Assembly: GCA_041667115.1 (NCBI GenBank)
Contig: JBAYFO010000003.1
Location: 62,001-126,000 of the forward strand
Length of the DNA stretch: 64,000 nucleotides
Direction: 5' to 3'
Source of the DNA: UBA1563 sp041667115
GTDB lineage: Bacteria; Bacteroidota; Ignavibacteria; Ignavibacteriales; Ignavibacteriaceae
Numbering within the stretch: position 1 is the stretch's first letter; each line of letters opens with the position of its first letter. A program made the position numbers and the translations under genes. Below the pieces are notes generated by a model. The model was not told the origin of the DNA. It saw nothing but the letters and a program-made list of their open reading frames with translations, and ran no database searches. Below, piece after piece: positions 14,635-24,138 of the stretch.

Positions 14635-17412
14635 TTATTTTTTCTTTGAACCTTTTTTCTTATGATCTTTTTTCTTTTTGCTGTGCATTTCAGTTACCAC
14701 CGCGCGGGCAGCAGCCAAACGAGCGATTGGTACACGGAATGGTGAACAACTTACATAGTTCAAACCAACTTTATGACAGAATTCTACAGAAGAAGGTTCG
14801 CCGCCATGTTCGCCGCAAATACCGACTTTCAGATCCGGGCGTGTGCTTCTTCCTCTTTGTGTTCCGATCTCTAACAATTGACCAACGCCTTCTTGATCAA
14901 GCGCTTCAAAAGGATCAATTGGTAAAATTTCTTTATCAACATACATCGGTAAGAATTTTCCGGCATCGTCACGGGATAACCCAAAAGTTGTTTGAGTTAA
15001 ATCGTTTGTTCCAAAACTGAAAAACTCAGCGCGTTCGGCAATTTTATCGGCAACCAAAGCGGCGCGTGGTAATTCAATCATCGTTCCTACCAAGTAGTTG
15101 ATCTTCACTTTCTTTTCAGCCATAACTTCGGAAGCAACTCTGCGGACAATTTCTTCTTGAAGTTTGAATTCAGTTAGCGTGCTCACTAACGGAATCATGA
15201 TTTCCGGTTTTACTTTGAACCCTTCTTTCATAGCTTCTGCAGCGGCTTCAAATATTGCGCGCGCTTGCATTTCAGTGATTTCAGGATAGAGAATTCCGAG
15301 ACGGCATCCTCTAAAACCAAGCATCGGATTGAACTCGTGTAAGCTTGCCATTTTTTCATTGATCTTTTTAACGCTAACGTTCAATGCATCTGAAAGTTCT
15401 TTAATTTCTGCATCGGTATGAGGTAAGAATTCGTGCAACGGTGGATCAAGTGTTCTTACGGTTACCGGAAAACCTTTCATCGCTTTAAAGATTCCTTTAA
15501 AGTCTTCTCTTTGATAAGGAAGAAGTTCTGCCAACGCAGCTTTTCTTGCCTCAAGAGAGTCGGAAAGGATCATCTTTCTCATTGAAAGAATTTTATTTTC
15601 ACCAAAGAACATATGCTCTGTACGGCAGAGACCAATACCTTCAGCGCCGAAAGCAATAGCATTTTCAGCTTGATCAGGTTGATCCGCATTTGTTCTGATA
15701 CCTAATCTTCTAAAGGAATCCGCCCAATTCATCAAGCTGTTGTAAGTTTGAAAGATCGGAGATTCTTTTGCGCTGAGTGTTTTAGTGATAAGAACCTGAA
15801 TAACTTCCGAAGGTTTTGTTTCAAGTTTGCCTTCAATAACTTCACCGGTTGAACCGTCAATTGAAAGATATTCTCCTTCTTTTACAACGATATTTTTATT
15901 TTCAACACGGATGGTTCTTTCTTTGTAATCGATCTTCAAAGTACCGCAACCGGCAACGCAAACTTTACCCATTTGGCGGGCAACGAGTGCAGCATGTGAA
16001 GTCATTCCACCGCGAGCGGTTAAAATACCTTCGGCGGCGTTCATACCTTTAATGTCTTCTGGAGAAGTTTCGATACGAACAAGAATTACTTTATCTCCTT
16101 TGGCAGCCATTTCTTCTGCGTCTTGCGCGCTTAATGCAACTTTACCAGAGGCAGCACCCGGACCGGCATTCAAGCCCTTCGCTAATAATCTTCCGGCGTC
16201 AATTGCTTTTTTCTTTTCAGTTAGATCGAAAATTGGTCTGAGTAATTGATTTAATTGGTTTGGTTCGATACGGAGAAGAGCTTCTTCCTTATCGATCAAT
16301 TTTTCTTTAACCATATCAACAGCCATTTTGATGGCGGCAAATCCGGTTCTCTTGCCAACACGGCATTGCAGCATCCAGAGTTTACCTTGTTGAATGGTGA
16401 ACTCAACGTCCATCATATCTTTGTAATGTTTTTCAAGTTTCAATCTGATGGCATCAAGTTCGCGATAAAGTCTTGCATTATCTTTTTTCAATTCAGAGAT
16501 AGGAAGCGGAGTTCTTGTTCCGGCAACAACGTCTTCTCCTTGCGCGTTGAAAAGATATTCACCGTAGAAAATATTTGTTCCCGCAGCAGGATCGCGTGTA
16601 AACGCAACACCTGTACCGGAATCTTCGCCCATATTTCCAAACACCATTGATTGTACGTTAACCGCTGTTCCCCATGATTCAGGAATACCGTTCAATTTTC
16701 TGTATACGATAGCTCTATCGTTCATCCATGAGCTGAACACTGCGCCAACCGCGCCCCAGAGTTGTTCTTCAGGATTTTCCGGGAAAGTGTGTCCGGTTTT
16801 CTTTTTAATTTCAGCTTTGAATTCCGCAACCAATTCTTTTAAATCATCGGCAGTTAATTCAGTATCAAGTTTAACTCCGCGGAGTTCTTTCTTCGCATCA
16901 AGAATTACTTCAAACGGATCGTGTTCGTGTTTGTCAACCGGTTTTAAGCCAAGCACAACATCGCCGTACATTTGTACGAATCTTCTGTAAGAGTCGTAAA
17001 CGAAGCGGGGATTGTTTGTCTTCTTAATTAAAGCTTCAACAGTTGTGTCATTCAAGCCAAGATTAAGGATCGTGTCCATCATTCCCGGCATTGAAGCACG
17101 TGCACCCGAACGAACCGAAACGAGCAGCGGATTTGTTGACGATCCGAAAGTCGCTTTCATTTCTTGTTCAACTTTTGCAAGAGCTTTTTTAACTTGTTCT
17201 TTTAATTCTTTCGGATAAGAATTTTTGTTCTCATAATATTGAGTACAAACTTCAGTGGTAATTGTAAAGCCCGCAGGAACCGGCAACCCGATGTTTACCA
17301 TCTCTGCCAGGTTTGCGCCTTTACCACCAAGTAATGCTTTCATGTCGGCTCTTCCGTCAGCTTTCTTTCCGCCGAAGAAGTAGACATACTGATTTTTTTT
17401 TGATTTAGCCAT
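14635..17412 (-). CDS. ppdK: Pyruvate, phosphate dikinase
   Basis: 925 residues. It interconverts pyruvate, ATP and Pi with PEP, AMP and PPi, serving gluconeogenesis or PPi-based glycolysis. In order: an ATP-grasp domain from FGGKKADGRADMKALLGGKGANL, the swivelling phosphohistidine domain with the catalytic His in GGMTSHAALVARQMGKVC near residue 470, and the PEP-utilising TIM barrel with GAEGIGLCRTEHMFF, MIPLVSTLTEF and the proton-donor Cys in VGICGEHGGEPSSVEF. The C-terminus carries an extra tail of about 15 residues made almost only of Lys (KKKKDHKKKGSKKK), unlike the standard family end. No regulatory PDRP gene is nearby. Confidence 0.96.
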   Translation of the reverse strand: MAKSKKNQYVYFFGGKKADGRADMKALLGGKGANLAEMVNIGLPVPAGFTITTEVCTQYYENKNSYPKELKEQVKKALAKVEQEMKATFGSSTNPLLVSVRSGARASMPGMMDTILNLGLNDTTVEALIKKTNNPRFVYDSYRRFVQMYGDVVLGLKPVDKHEHDPFEVILDAKKELRGVKLDTELTADDLKELVAEFKAEIKKKTGHTFPENPEEQLWGAVGAVFSSWMNDRAIVYRKLNGIPESWGTAVNVQSMVFGNMGEDSGTGVAFTRDPAAGTNIFYGEYLFNAQGEDVVAGTRTPLPISELKKDNARLYRELDAIRLKLEKHYKDMMDVEFTIQQGKLWMLQCRVGKRTGFAAIKMAVDMVKEKLIDKEEALLRIEPNQLNQLLRPIFDLTEKKKAIDAGRLLAKGLNAGPGAASGKVALSAQDAEEMAAKGDKVILVRIETSPEDIKGMNAAEGILTARGGMTSHAALVARQMGKVCVAGCGTLKIDYKERTIRVENKNIVVKEGEYLSIDGSTGEVIEGKLETKPSEVIQVLITKTLSAKESPIFQTYNSLMNWADSFRRLGIRTNADQPDQAENAIAFGAEGIGLCRTEHMFFGENKILSMRKMILSDSLEARKAALAELLPYQREDFKGIFKAMKGFPVTVRTLDPPLHEFLPHTDAEIKELSDALNVSVKKINEKMASLHEFNPMLGFRGCRLGILYPEITEMQARAIFEAAAEAMKEGFKVKPEIMIPLVSTLTEFKLQEEIVRRVASEVMAEKKVKINYLVGTMIELPRAALVADKIAERAEFFSFGTNDLTQTTFGLSRDDAGKFLPMYVDKEILPIDPFEALDQEGVGQLLEIGTQRGRSTRPDLKVGICGEHGGEPSSVEFCHKVGLNYVSCSPFRVPIARLAAARAVVTEMHSKKKKDHKKKGSKKK

Positions 17413-17481
17413 AAGTAGGAATTCTCCTGTATTTATTTGTTATTCTTTTTCAGATACTTTGAACCTGGAAGTATCAATGAA

Positions 17482-18564
17482 TTATTTCGTTTTTGGTTCA
17501 CTAAGTTTTTTAAAAAATTCATTTACAAAATCTTTCTCATTATCAAACTGCAATTCAATTTTTAGATAGAAAATATCAATGTCGTCCAGCTCTTTTTTGA
17601 ATTGCATCAGTTTTACCGCGTCTTTCTGCGTTGTGATTACCGAGTGGACGTTCGTAGCATAAAACTGTTTTCTGATATTTTGAATGTCTTCCGGTGTATA
17701 AAATTTATGATCGCGAAAAACCATACGGTTGCCGGTGTCAACATGCATCTGTTCTAGCGCTTTAAAGAATGAGTGCGGATTCGCAATTCCGCCAACCACT
17801 AAACTTTTCTGACCTTTAAATTCTTCCGGTTCATAAAACGTTTTCTTCTTGATGTCGAAAAATCCTTTTGCCGAATAGCGTGCGGTAAAAACTTGTTTCG
17901 TTTTAAAATATTTTTGAAGACGTTCCGGTATTTCTTTCTTCTCGGAAAATTTTCTGTTCAAGACAATAATATCAGCGCGTTTGGTCGAAGAAAAATCTTC
18001 ACGGAGAAATCCGGTCGGCAAGAACGTGCGCCGCAATGGACTCGCTTCAAGTAAAAACCGTTGTTCAAAAATCAGGATATCCAAATCTCTAAATATCCAT
18101 CGATGTTGAAAGGCATCGTCCAAAACAATCGTATCAATTTTAGATTTCAACAGTAGTTTTTGTGCACCTTTAACACGGCTTTCGCTTACGGCAGCCGGAA
18201 CAGAACACTCCAAAACCGTTTGATAAATTTCGTCTCCGCACTCTTCAACACTTGTTTTAATTTCTTCACCGTCGGACACAAAAAGAAATCCTTCCGTTTT
18301 CCTTCCGTAACCGCGACTTAAGACTGCAACTTTTTTTCCGTTTTGCTTCAGCAATTTTGTCAGGTAAACAACAAGCGGGGTTTTTCCACTACCGCCAACG
18401 GTTAAGTTTCCAACACTGATAACGGTTGCACCAACTTTAGTTGACGGAAATATTTTTGCGTCAAACAAAAAATTTCTGATCGCCGTGATTAACACATAAC
18501 CCGGAACAAGCGGTAGTGCTGCTAACCGTAAACCGTCTACTATTTTTCGTTTGTTTATTTTCAC
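17482..18564 (-). CDS. lpxK: Tetraacyldisaccharide 4'-kinase
   Basis: 360 residues. It phosphorylates the 4' position of the lipid A disaccharide at the inner membrane. An N-terminal hydrophobic anchor segment (about 10-35) precedes the P-loop VGNLTVGGSGKTPLVVYL near residue 55; DDAFQHRWIFRDLDIL near 145 is the second kinase motif. It is the last gene of a run lpxB, acyltransferase, lpxK with 4-nt or negative spacing, all lipid A or envelope functions. The presence of lpxK and lpxB shows a Gram-negative outer membrane. Confidence 0.93.
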   Translation of the reverse strand: MKINKRKIVDGLRLAALPLVPGYVLITAIRNFLFDAKIFPSTKVGATVISVGNLTVGGSGKTPLVVYLTKLLKQNGKKVAVLSRGYGRKTEGFLFVSDGEEIKTSVEECGDEIYQTVLECSVPAAVSESRVKGAQKLLLKSKIDTIVLDDAFQHRWIFRDLDILIFEQRFLLEASPLRRTFLPTGFLREDFSSTKRADIIVLNRKFSEKKEIPERLQKYFKTKQVFTARYSAKGFFDIKKKTFYEPEEFKGQKSLVVGGIANPHSFFKALEQMHVDTGNRMVFRDHKFYTPEDIQNIRKQFYATNVHSVITTQKDAVKLMQFKKELDDIDIFYLKIELQFDNEKDFVNEFFKKLSEPKTK

Positions 18565-18568
18565 TTGC

Positions 18569-19231
18569 TTAGTCTAAAAATTCTTGAGCTTTTTTTTGCA
18601 ACTCGTTTAGCTTTTCTTCACATTGCACAATCATACTTGATGTTTCGTCGTAACTTAAATTTTTGTCGATCCTTATAGGTTCGGAATAAAACAACTGCAC
18701 TTTTGAAAACGGGAATGGAACTTCAAACTTGTCCCAGCTATGCAATCTTGTTTTTGATTTGTAACCTACTCCAACAAGCACCAGCGGCACTTCGCTTTTT
18801 TTTGCAGTTATCACTGCACCGGCTTTCATTTTGAAGTTTGGTCCGCGCGGTCCGTCAGGTGTAATTGCCACCGGGCATTCGTGCCTGGCGTGATCGACCA
18901 TAATTTCCAACGCAATATTGCCGCCTTTAGAACTTGAGCCGCGAACGACTTTATATTTCCATTTACGCAATATTTTTGAGAGCAAGTCACCATCTTTACT
19001 TTTACTTATGATGGCAAGTAATTTTAAATTCCTGTGGGCAAACCAGGGAATCACCATCGTTCCGTGCCAGAAGGCAAGCACAAAATTTTTCTTCTCATCT
19101 AAAAGTGCTTGAAGAGTTTCTCCTCCCGACTTTTGAATTCGCAATGTTTTGCAAAGCGTTTGAATCAATATGTAAAGAACATAACTTCCTATAAAGCGGA
19201 GAAAATCTTGATACAGTTTTCTAGGCTTCAT
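18569..19231 (-). CDS. Lysophospholipid acyltransferase family protein (DUF374)
   Basis: 220 residues. The acyltransferase motif is a variant, AFWHGTMVIPWF near residue 55, with the conserved His. VVRGSSSKGGNIAL and the strongly conserved ITPDGPRGPNFKMKAGAV follow near 95 and 125. DUF374-type proteins sit in lipid A clusters, and the gene overlaps lpxB by 11 nt and precedes lpxK by 4 nt, so a role in acylating lipid A or a related lipid is likely. The exact substrate cannot be read from sequence. A short N-terminal hydrophobic helix suggests membrane association. Confidence 0.85.
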   Translation of the reverse strand: MKPRKLYQDFLRFIGSYVLYILIQTLCKTLRIQKSGGETLQALLDEKKNFVLAFWHGTMVIPWFAHRNLKLLAIISKSKDGDLLSKILRKWKYKVVRGSSSKGGNIALEIMVDHARHECPVAITPDGPRGPNFKMKAGAVITAKKSEVPLVLVGVGYKSKTRLHSWDKFEVPFPFSKVQLFYSEPIRIDKNLSYDETSSMIVQCEEKLNELQKKAQEFLD

Positions 19232-20363
19232 TAATTGATGCTAAAATTATTTGGGCGGCAGTTTTAGAAGCGTCTTTGGTTCCAAGAACATTTTTCAGAT
19301 TTTTTAACTTATCCGAGATTGTTTGGTAAAGAGCTTTATCGCTTAAAAAATTGCTGCATTCATTTAAAATATTTTTTGTATTTACCGCATCTTGAATTAA
19401 TTCGGGGACGATGGTTTCACCACCGATAATATTGGCCAATCCAATATTCTGCAACGTTATTAATCTTTTCCCGATCAGATACGTAAGCGCATTTGTTTTA
19501 TAAACAATTACCATCGGCAAACCAAACAGAGCGGCTTCAAGCGTTGAGGTTCCCGATTTAATGATACCAAGTTTTGCGTATTTAAAAAGTTCATACGATT
19601 TATTTTTAATGACCCGGTATTCTTTTTCGTCACTTACGTTCTTAAAAGTTTTTTCATCAATATTTGAAGAACAACCGACGACAACCTGCAAATTGAATTT
19701 CCTTGCAACGGCAACCGCTCCTTCAATTACCGAAGGAAATATTTTTGCTACTTCTTGGATTCTGCTCCCGGGAAGAACCAGCAAGATTTCCTTTTGCATA
19801 TCAAGATTGTTTTGCAAGAAAAAATCGTTCCGCTCAATGAGCGAATAGTTGTTGATCCGTTCAATTAACGGATGCCCGACAAATGTTGCATCCACTCCCG
19901 CTTTTTTATAAAACGTTTCTTCAAACGGAAAGAGCACCAACATTTTGTTCACAAGCTTTTTTATTTTGTGAATGCGGTGCTTGCCCCAAGCCCATATTTG
20001 CGGAGAAATATAGTAGATTATTTTTCTTTCCATCGCATTCAGCTTTTTCGCGATGCTTAAATTGAACCCGGGATAATCGATCAACACGCATGTTTGAATA
20101 TCTTTTTCTTCAACAAGTTTCAGCACATCGGTCTGTACTTTTTTTATAAACGGCAAATGTTTAATCACCTCAACAAAACCGAGAAACGCCATTTTATTAA
20201 TGTGATAGAGAAGCTGCATTCCTTCACTCTTCATTTCATCGCCGCCGATCCCGTAAAACGAAAGAGAAGGATCAATTGCTTTCATCGCTTTTATTAATGC
20301 GGCTCCGTGCAAGTCGCCCGAACTTTCACCGGCAAGAACCAATATGTTTTTCTTTACGGTCAC
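19221..20363 (-). CDS. lpxB: Lipid-A-disaccharide synthase
   Basis: 380 residues, glycosyltransferase family 19. It joins UDP-diacylglucosamine and lipid X. The diagnostic AGESSGDLHGAAL is at the N-terminus; YYISPQIWAWG near 118, LFPFEETFYKKAGVDATFVGHPL near 145, LVLPGSRIQEV near 193 and KSGTSTLEAALFG near 268 follow. The start codon is GTG 20363, 2 nt from the upstream methyltransferase stop. No better start is present. It forms an operon with the acyltransferase and lpxK. Confidence 0.95.
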   Translation of the reverse strand: MTVKKNILVLAGESSGDLHGAALIKAMKAIDPSLSFYGIGGDEMKSEGMQLLYHINKMAFLGFVEVIKHLPFIKKVQTDVLKLVEEKDIQTCVLIDYPGFNLSIAKKLNAMERKIIYYISPQIWAWGKHRIHKIKKLVNKMLVLFPFEETFYKKAGVDATFVGHPLIERINNYSLIERNDFFLQNNLDMQKEILLVLPGSRIQEVAKIFPSVIEGAVAVARKFNLQVVVGCSSNIDEKTFKNVSDEKEYRVIKNKSYELFKYAKLGIIKSGTSTLEAALFGLPMVIVYKTNALTYLIGKRLITLQNIGLANIIGGETIVPELIQDAVNTKNILNECSNFLSDKALYQTISDKLKNLKNVLGTKDASKTAAQIILASINEA

Positions 20364-20365
20364 GG

Positions 20366-20947
20366 TTAGGACATTCTTCTAAAAAACCATAAGAGAATTA
20401 ATGTTCCGGCTACAATTGAAAAGGCTTGCAGCGTTCTTCGTTCCGAACGCAACCCTTTTTTAATATCATATTCAGGTTGCTCAACTCCTTCTTTTTTGTA
20501 GGGAGATAAACGCGGAAAAATACGCGGAACATTTTTATAGTAATCAGCAAAATCATTTCCAAATTTTTCTCTGAGAAAGCCTTCTTCTTCTTTTATTATT
20601 TCGTAATACTGGAAAACAAAAAAAGCTAACGCAAGAATTTGCAGATACGGGAAAAGGGCAAAGGACATAATTCCCAATCCGAAATAAATTAAAATATTTC
20701 CGACATAGAGCGGGTTGCGAACATGTGCATATGGTCCGTTTATGACCAAATACGTTCCACCAACTTTACCGGTTGTGCGTGTTTCGCTGCCTGCCCAACT
20801 TACCGCCCAAAGCCGGATCAGTTCACCGCAAACCGCAATAAGCAATCCAAGTGGCAAGCTCCAAACATTTGATTGTTGGTAAGCTATCATCATAATTAAA
20901 AATGGTATTGGCGTGTAGCTTCTGTATTTAAAAAGTTTATTAGTCAT
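20366..20947 (-). CDS. Isoprenylcysteine carboxyl methyltransferase-like membrane protein
   Basis: 193 residues with four or five hydrophobic segments. The C-terminal half carries the ICMT/PEMT signature: TYLVINGPYAHVRNPLYVGNIL and EEEGFLREKFGNDFADYYKNVPRI. Family members use SAM to methylate small molecules, lipids or protein C-termini, but bacterial homologues are mostly uncharacterised. The ATG at 20947 lies inside a heptamer array. The position, directly before lpxB in the same operon, suggests an envelope-lipid function (inference). A final hydrophobic segment may be a membrane anchor. Confidence 0.82.
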   Translation of the reverse strand: MTNKLFKYRSYTPIPFLIMMIAYQQSNVWSLPLGLLIAVCGELIRLWAVSWAGSETRTTGKVGGTYLVINGPYAHVRNPLYVGNILIYFGLGIMSFALFPYLQILALAFFVFQYYEIIKEEEGFLREKFGNDFADYYKNVPRIFPRLSPYKKEGVEQPEYDIKKGLRSERRTLQAFSIVAGTLILLWFFRRMS

Positions 20948-20970
20948 TTGTCATTCGTCATTTGTTGTTG
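20944..20970. repeat. Heptamer array spanning a stop and a start codon
   Basis: TCATTTG (20944), TCATTCG (20951), TCATTTG (20958), then TTG TTG. The array covers the start codon of the methyltransferase and the stop codon of the four-helix-bundle gene. Confidence 0.8.
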
Positions 20971-21326
20971 ATATTTTTTGAACCAATCGATTTTATATAA
21001 GCGTTTAATTTTATATGAAGAAGATCAATTTTGTCATTATAAATTTGAAGCGCATTTGTCGTAATTAAATTTCTATTCTCTGCTTTCTTTAACCAAACTT
21101 GTGTTTCTGTTAAAGAACCTCTACTGATGTAACAAAAATGTTTGTTCTCCTGATAATGAAATCTTCCAAAACCTTCCGCAATATTAGCGGCAACCGAATC
21201 AGCAGAATTTACAAGCTGTTTTCCGAGAGTACTCTTTGCAAAATAGTCCCACGCAAGAACTTCTTTCCAAACCATTTCACCAAGTTCCATCGCAAGATTA
21301 AAGACTTCCAGTTCACTTAACTTCAT
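20958..21326 (-). CDS. Four helix bundle protein (23S rRNA-associated IVP/S23 family)
   Basis: 122 residues. The pattern LEVFNLAMELGEMVWKE, QLVNSADSVAANIAEGFGR and CYISRGSLTETQVWL is typical of the S23 / four-helix-bundle TIGR02436 family. These were first found inside 23S rRNA intervening sequences and are common as free-standing genes in Bacteroidota; they form small pentameric bundles and have no proven function. The gene sits in an envelope-lipid operon to which it shows no functional link and is flanked on both sides by heptamer arrays (20944-20970, 21342-21372). This suggests it was inserted as a small mobile cassette (inference). Confidence 0.85.
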   Translation of the reverse strand: MKLSELEVFNLAMELGEMVWKEVLAWDYFAKSTLGKQLVNSADSVAANIAEGFGRFHYQENKHFCYISRGSLTETQVWLKKAENRNLITTNALQIYNDKIDLLHIKLNAYIKSIGSKNINNK

Positions 21327-21341
21327 TTTACAACTTCACTT

Positions 21342-21372
21342 CCAATGTCCATTGACTGATGACCAATGACCA
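21342..21372. repeat. Heptamer array upstream of the four-helix-bundle gene
   Basis: Four tandem 7-nt units: CCAATGT, CCATTGA, CTGATGA, CCAATGA, then a partial CCA. It fills the spacer between the HAD gene stop and the four-helix-bundle start. Confidence 0.75.
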
Positions 21373-22113
21373 CTATCCTAACTTATATAAGTTTTTTCTT
21401 TTCAATTCTGCTTGATGTCTTTTCTTTAACCGTTTTTTTGAGAACAAAGTTTCCAATCGGGAAACAACGTCGTTGAAATTGTCGTACGGGAAAAAGGTTA
21501 CTTTTTCTTTTTCACAAAATTTACGGAGCGAGTCTTTCGCAAAAATAAAATCGCAATATTGCGCGGGACAAACATCCGAACTTCCGTTACCGATGTAAAT
21601 CGTAAACTCATCATCGCCGCTGTTTTCAATTATGTGGTTGCGCTTACAGTTTGCGCAGTCTTTACATTCTTCATCGCGATACGGAAAAACCGGTTCAGGC
21701 TTTCCGCTTCCATTTTCAATTAATCGATTTGAGAAAATTGGAATACCGGCAATATTTTCTCTCTCTAAAATTGTTTTGATGTAAAATTCAAACCCGTCGC
21801 TCAGAATTACCATCTCAATTTTATGTTCCCGAGAAAATGAAACAAGCCGGTGAAATGCCTCATCAATTTTGAAAGAACGCACAAAATTTGTCAACTCATC
21901 AATTGAGACCGGATTCAATATTCCAAACAATGCTTTCCAGCCTTCAACCGAGGTAAGCTCCCGTGAGCTTATACTTTTAATTATCGCTTCCGCTTTTTCA
22001 GTATCACCATATTGCAAAAAAATCTGCTCGCCGATATCTTGTTGTGTTATTGTCCCGTCAAAATCAACAAAAATTTTATAAACACGTTTTACCTGTTCGG
22101 AGTCAACACTCAT
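21373..22113 (-). CDS. HAD-IB family phosphatase, MtnX-like
   Basis: 246 residues. HAD motif I is FVDFDGTITQQDIG near residue 15, motif II VILSDGFEFY near 103, and motif IV is likely in YIGNGSSDVCPAQYCDFIFAK. The shape matches the MtnX / phosphoserine-phosphatase-like group, which dephosphorylates small metabolites such as the methylthiopentenyl phosphate of methionine salvage. A four-Cys patch (KDCANCKRNH with EECKD) near residue 150 may bind a metal. No other methionine-salvage gene is nearby, so the substrate is uncertain. It probably heads the transcript running into the lipid A genes. Confidence 0.8.
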   Translation of the reverse strand: MSVDSEQVKRVYKIFVDFDGTITQQDIGEQIFLQYGDTEKAEAIIKSISSRELTSVEGWKALFGILNPVSIDELTNFVRSFKIDEAFHRLVSFSREHKIEMVILSDGFEFYIKTILERENIAGIPIFSNRLIENGSGKPEPVFPYRDEECKDCANCKRNHIIENSGDDEFTIYIGNGSSDVCPAQYCDFIFAKDSLRKFCEKEKVTFFPYDNFNDVVSRLETLFSKKRLKKRHQAELKRKNLYKLG

Positions 22114-22146
22114 AAAAACATTTCTCTAGAAAGCTTCTTCATACAG

Positions 22147-24138
22147 CTACTTTGTAATCACCATTTTTTTCACATCAACAAAATCGCCTGACGTAAAACG
22201 GTAGAAATAAATTCCAGCAGGAAGATCGCTTCCGTCGAACACAAATTTATTTTTCCCTACTTGAGTATCTGTTAACAAAATCTCATTTACTTTTTCAACT
22301 CTCGAATTAAATATTTCAAGTTTTACTTTTTGCGGATTTGTCAAATTAAAGATGATCGTTGTCTTTCCTGAAAACGGATTCGGTGAATTTTGAACAACAT
22401 ACATTTCCTCCGCGTTTGCGGGGGCAAAAGTGATTTTTTCTATCGCAGAAAAATTTTTCTTCCCGTCTCTATCAAATTGAGATAACCGGAAGTAAACCAT
22501 TCCGGCATCTTCCAACGGTTCGCCAAGTTGATAGCTATTTGTTTTTCCTACTTCAGATGTAAACACCGTGGCAACCGGCTGCCAAACATTTCCAATTGCA
22601 TCCTGCTTATTCATCATTTCAATTTTGTAAGTAAATAAATCAGATTCATTCATTACCTTCCACGTAAGCTGAACTGAATCAGAAACCACTTGCGCTGAAA
22701 ATTCCGTTATTTGGGAAACCAATGTTTTAGGACTAAATAACCGCTGCCCATAAATACCGGTTCCTTCTTTTCGAGTTTCTTTGTATAACACAATCACTCC
22801 CCCTTTTTGATCAGAAAAAAGAGAGAGATAACTTTTATCTGAATTTTTATCTACGGCAACCGGCGTTCCTTCTTCATTCCACAATAATTCTTTCTTGACG
22901 GAAATTTTTTGAGCATAAATGGCTGGCTTCTGCGACTGATTTGCTTGATCAAGCCAGGCGAGTATTGTATTTCCTTTTTCATCAGAAGCGATTACTTGAC
23001 CAAATTGATCATTCTTTGTTTTTGTAATAGGAATTCCACCCGGATTCCAAACTGCCGTTCCATTCGTTTTATATTTTTGAACGTAAATGTTTTTTCTCCC
23101 CTTAAAATCATTTACCCAACTGATTACTAACGTTAAATCTCCCGCTAAAACAGCCTGAGGATTTACCTGATTCCCTTTTTGTCTTGTAACAATCGTGCGC
23201 TTCTCCTCTAATACCGTTTTCCCGCTTGATGTTAGCAATTGATGAGAAATAGTTTTTTGTCTCCCAAGATTTTGCCAATAAACATAGAGGAGTCCCGGTT
23301 TTGCAAGCAACGCATGGTACCCGGCAATACTCGATGCATGCCCTGAAATATCAACAACTTCTTTCCAGACAAGTTTTCCAGATTCATTAATATACTGAGC
23401 ATGTATCTGATAAATTTTATTTTCATTTTCTGCCCACAACACAAAGCATCCACCCTTTTCGTCTGGATAAACCGAAGCGTTGTTCTTTGCGGAGAAGGAT
23501 TTATTTATTAATACTCCATCGTTCAAAAACTTTGGGATGCCTGCTTCCGAAACGATTTGCAATTTTAAATAATATTCTGTCGGCGCAGCATCGGATTTTT
23601 CAATGTAGGTAAAATACGAAGTGTTCTTTTGATCTAAAGCTGCACCACAGTTAACAAGCATATTCTGTCCGTTTGAAATTTTCAAACCGGAAGCACTCCA
23701 CAAAAGCATTCCGTTGCTTTTAACCAGTTGGGCGTATAGTTCACCGCGGGTTGTAGATGAATAATCATTCCAAAGAACAACTGCATTGTCCGAATTGTTT
23801 CCTGCTGCGAGAGGATTTTTTTTCTCTCCACCTATCGAGCTAACGCTTTTGCCATCGGCGCGAAAACTTACGTTTCCGTCATTATCGAAGTGTACAAAGA
23901 AAATATCTGCAGAGGCATTAGTTTTTGAGTCCTGCCAAAAAAGAAAAGCTCCGCCGTTTCCATCTTCTACGGAAGAAATGTTTACGGCATTTTTGGCATC
24001 AAAGACAAGCTGGGTATTCAATTCAGAGTTTGTAATCCACTGGCTATAACCCGTAGATGAAATCAAGAGACAAAAAAGGAAGACAAAAGGAGCAAATTTA
24101 TTTCTACTGAAAAATATTTTAGTGAAACTAAGCAACAT
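22147..24138 (-). CDS. T9SS-exported protein with C-terminal sorting domain
   Basis: 663 residues. A signal peptide (about 1-32, ending near STGYSQ) is followed by a long region of repeated WxDxR/YAQ-type strands (for example AVLWNDYSS, IYAQKI, IYGQRLFSPK) that looks like a beta-propeller. The last 80 residues form a type A sorting domain: NSPNPFSGKTTIIFNL, KVKLEIFN and LPAGIYFYRF, ending MVITK. The protein should be exported and anchored or released at the cell surface by the type IX system. GAGGAG 4 nt before the ATG, inside the smc 3' end (11-nt overlap), supports the start and coupling to smc. Its function is unknown. Confidence 0.9.
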   Translation of the reverse strand: MLLSFTKIFFSRNKFAPFVFLFCLLISSTGYSQWITNSELNTQLVFDAKNAVNISSVEDGNGGAFLFWQDSKTNASADIFFVHFDNDGNVSFRADGKSVSSIGGEKKNPLAAGNNSDNAVVLWNDYSSTTRGELYAQLVKSNGMLLWSASGLKISNGQNMLVNCGAALDQKNTSYFTYIEKSDAAPTEYYLKLQIVSEAGIPKFLNDGVLINKSFSAKNNASVYPDEKGGCFVLWAENENKIYQIHAQYINESGKLVWKEVVDISGHASSIAGYHALLAKPGLLYVYWQNLGRQKTISHQLLTSSGKTVLEEKRTIVTRQKGNQVNPQAVLAGDLTLVISWVNDFKGRKNIYVQKYKTNGTAVWNPGGIPITKTKNDQFGQVIASDEKGNTILAWLDQANQSQKPAIYAQKISVKKELLWNEEGTPVAVDKNSDKSYLSLFSDQKGGVIVLYKETRKEGTGIYGQRLFSPKTLVSQITEFSAQVVSDSVQLTWKVMNESDLFTYKIEMMNKQDAIGNVWQPVATVFTSEVGKTNSYQLGEPLEDAGMVYFRLSQFDRDGKKNFSAIEKITFAPANAEEMYVVQNSPNPFSGKTTIIFNLTNPQKVKLEIFNSRVEKVNEILLTDTQVGKNKFVFDGSDLPAGIYFYRFTSGDFVDVKKMVITK

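Noticed and set aside
14646..15020. Long plus-strand frame opposite ppdK, and similar antisense frames such as 25015-25557 (smc), 33709-34113 and 10385-10915
   Set aside because: Each lies wholly inside a strongly supported gene on the other strand and has no family resemblance or ribosome site.
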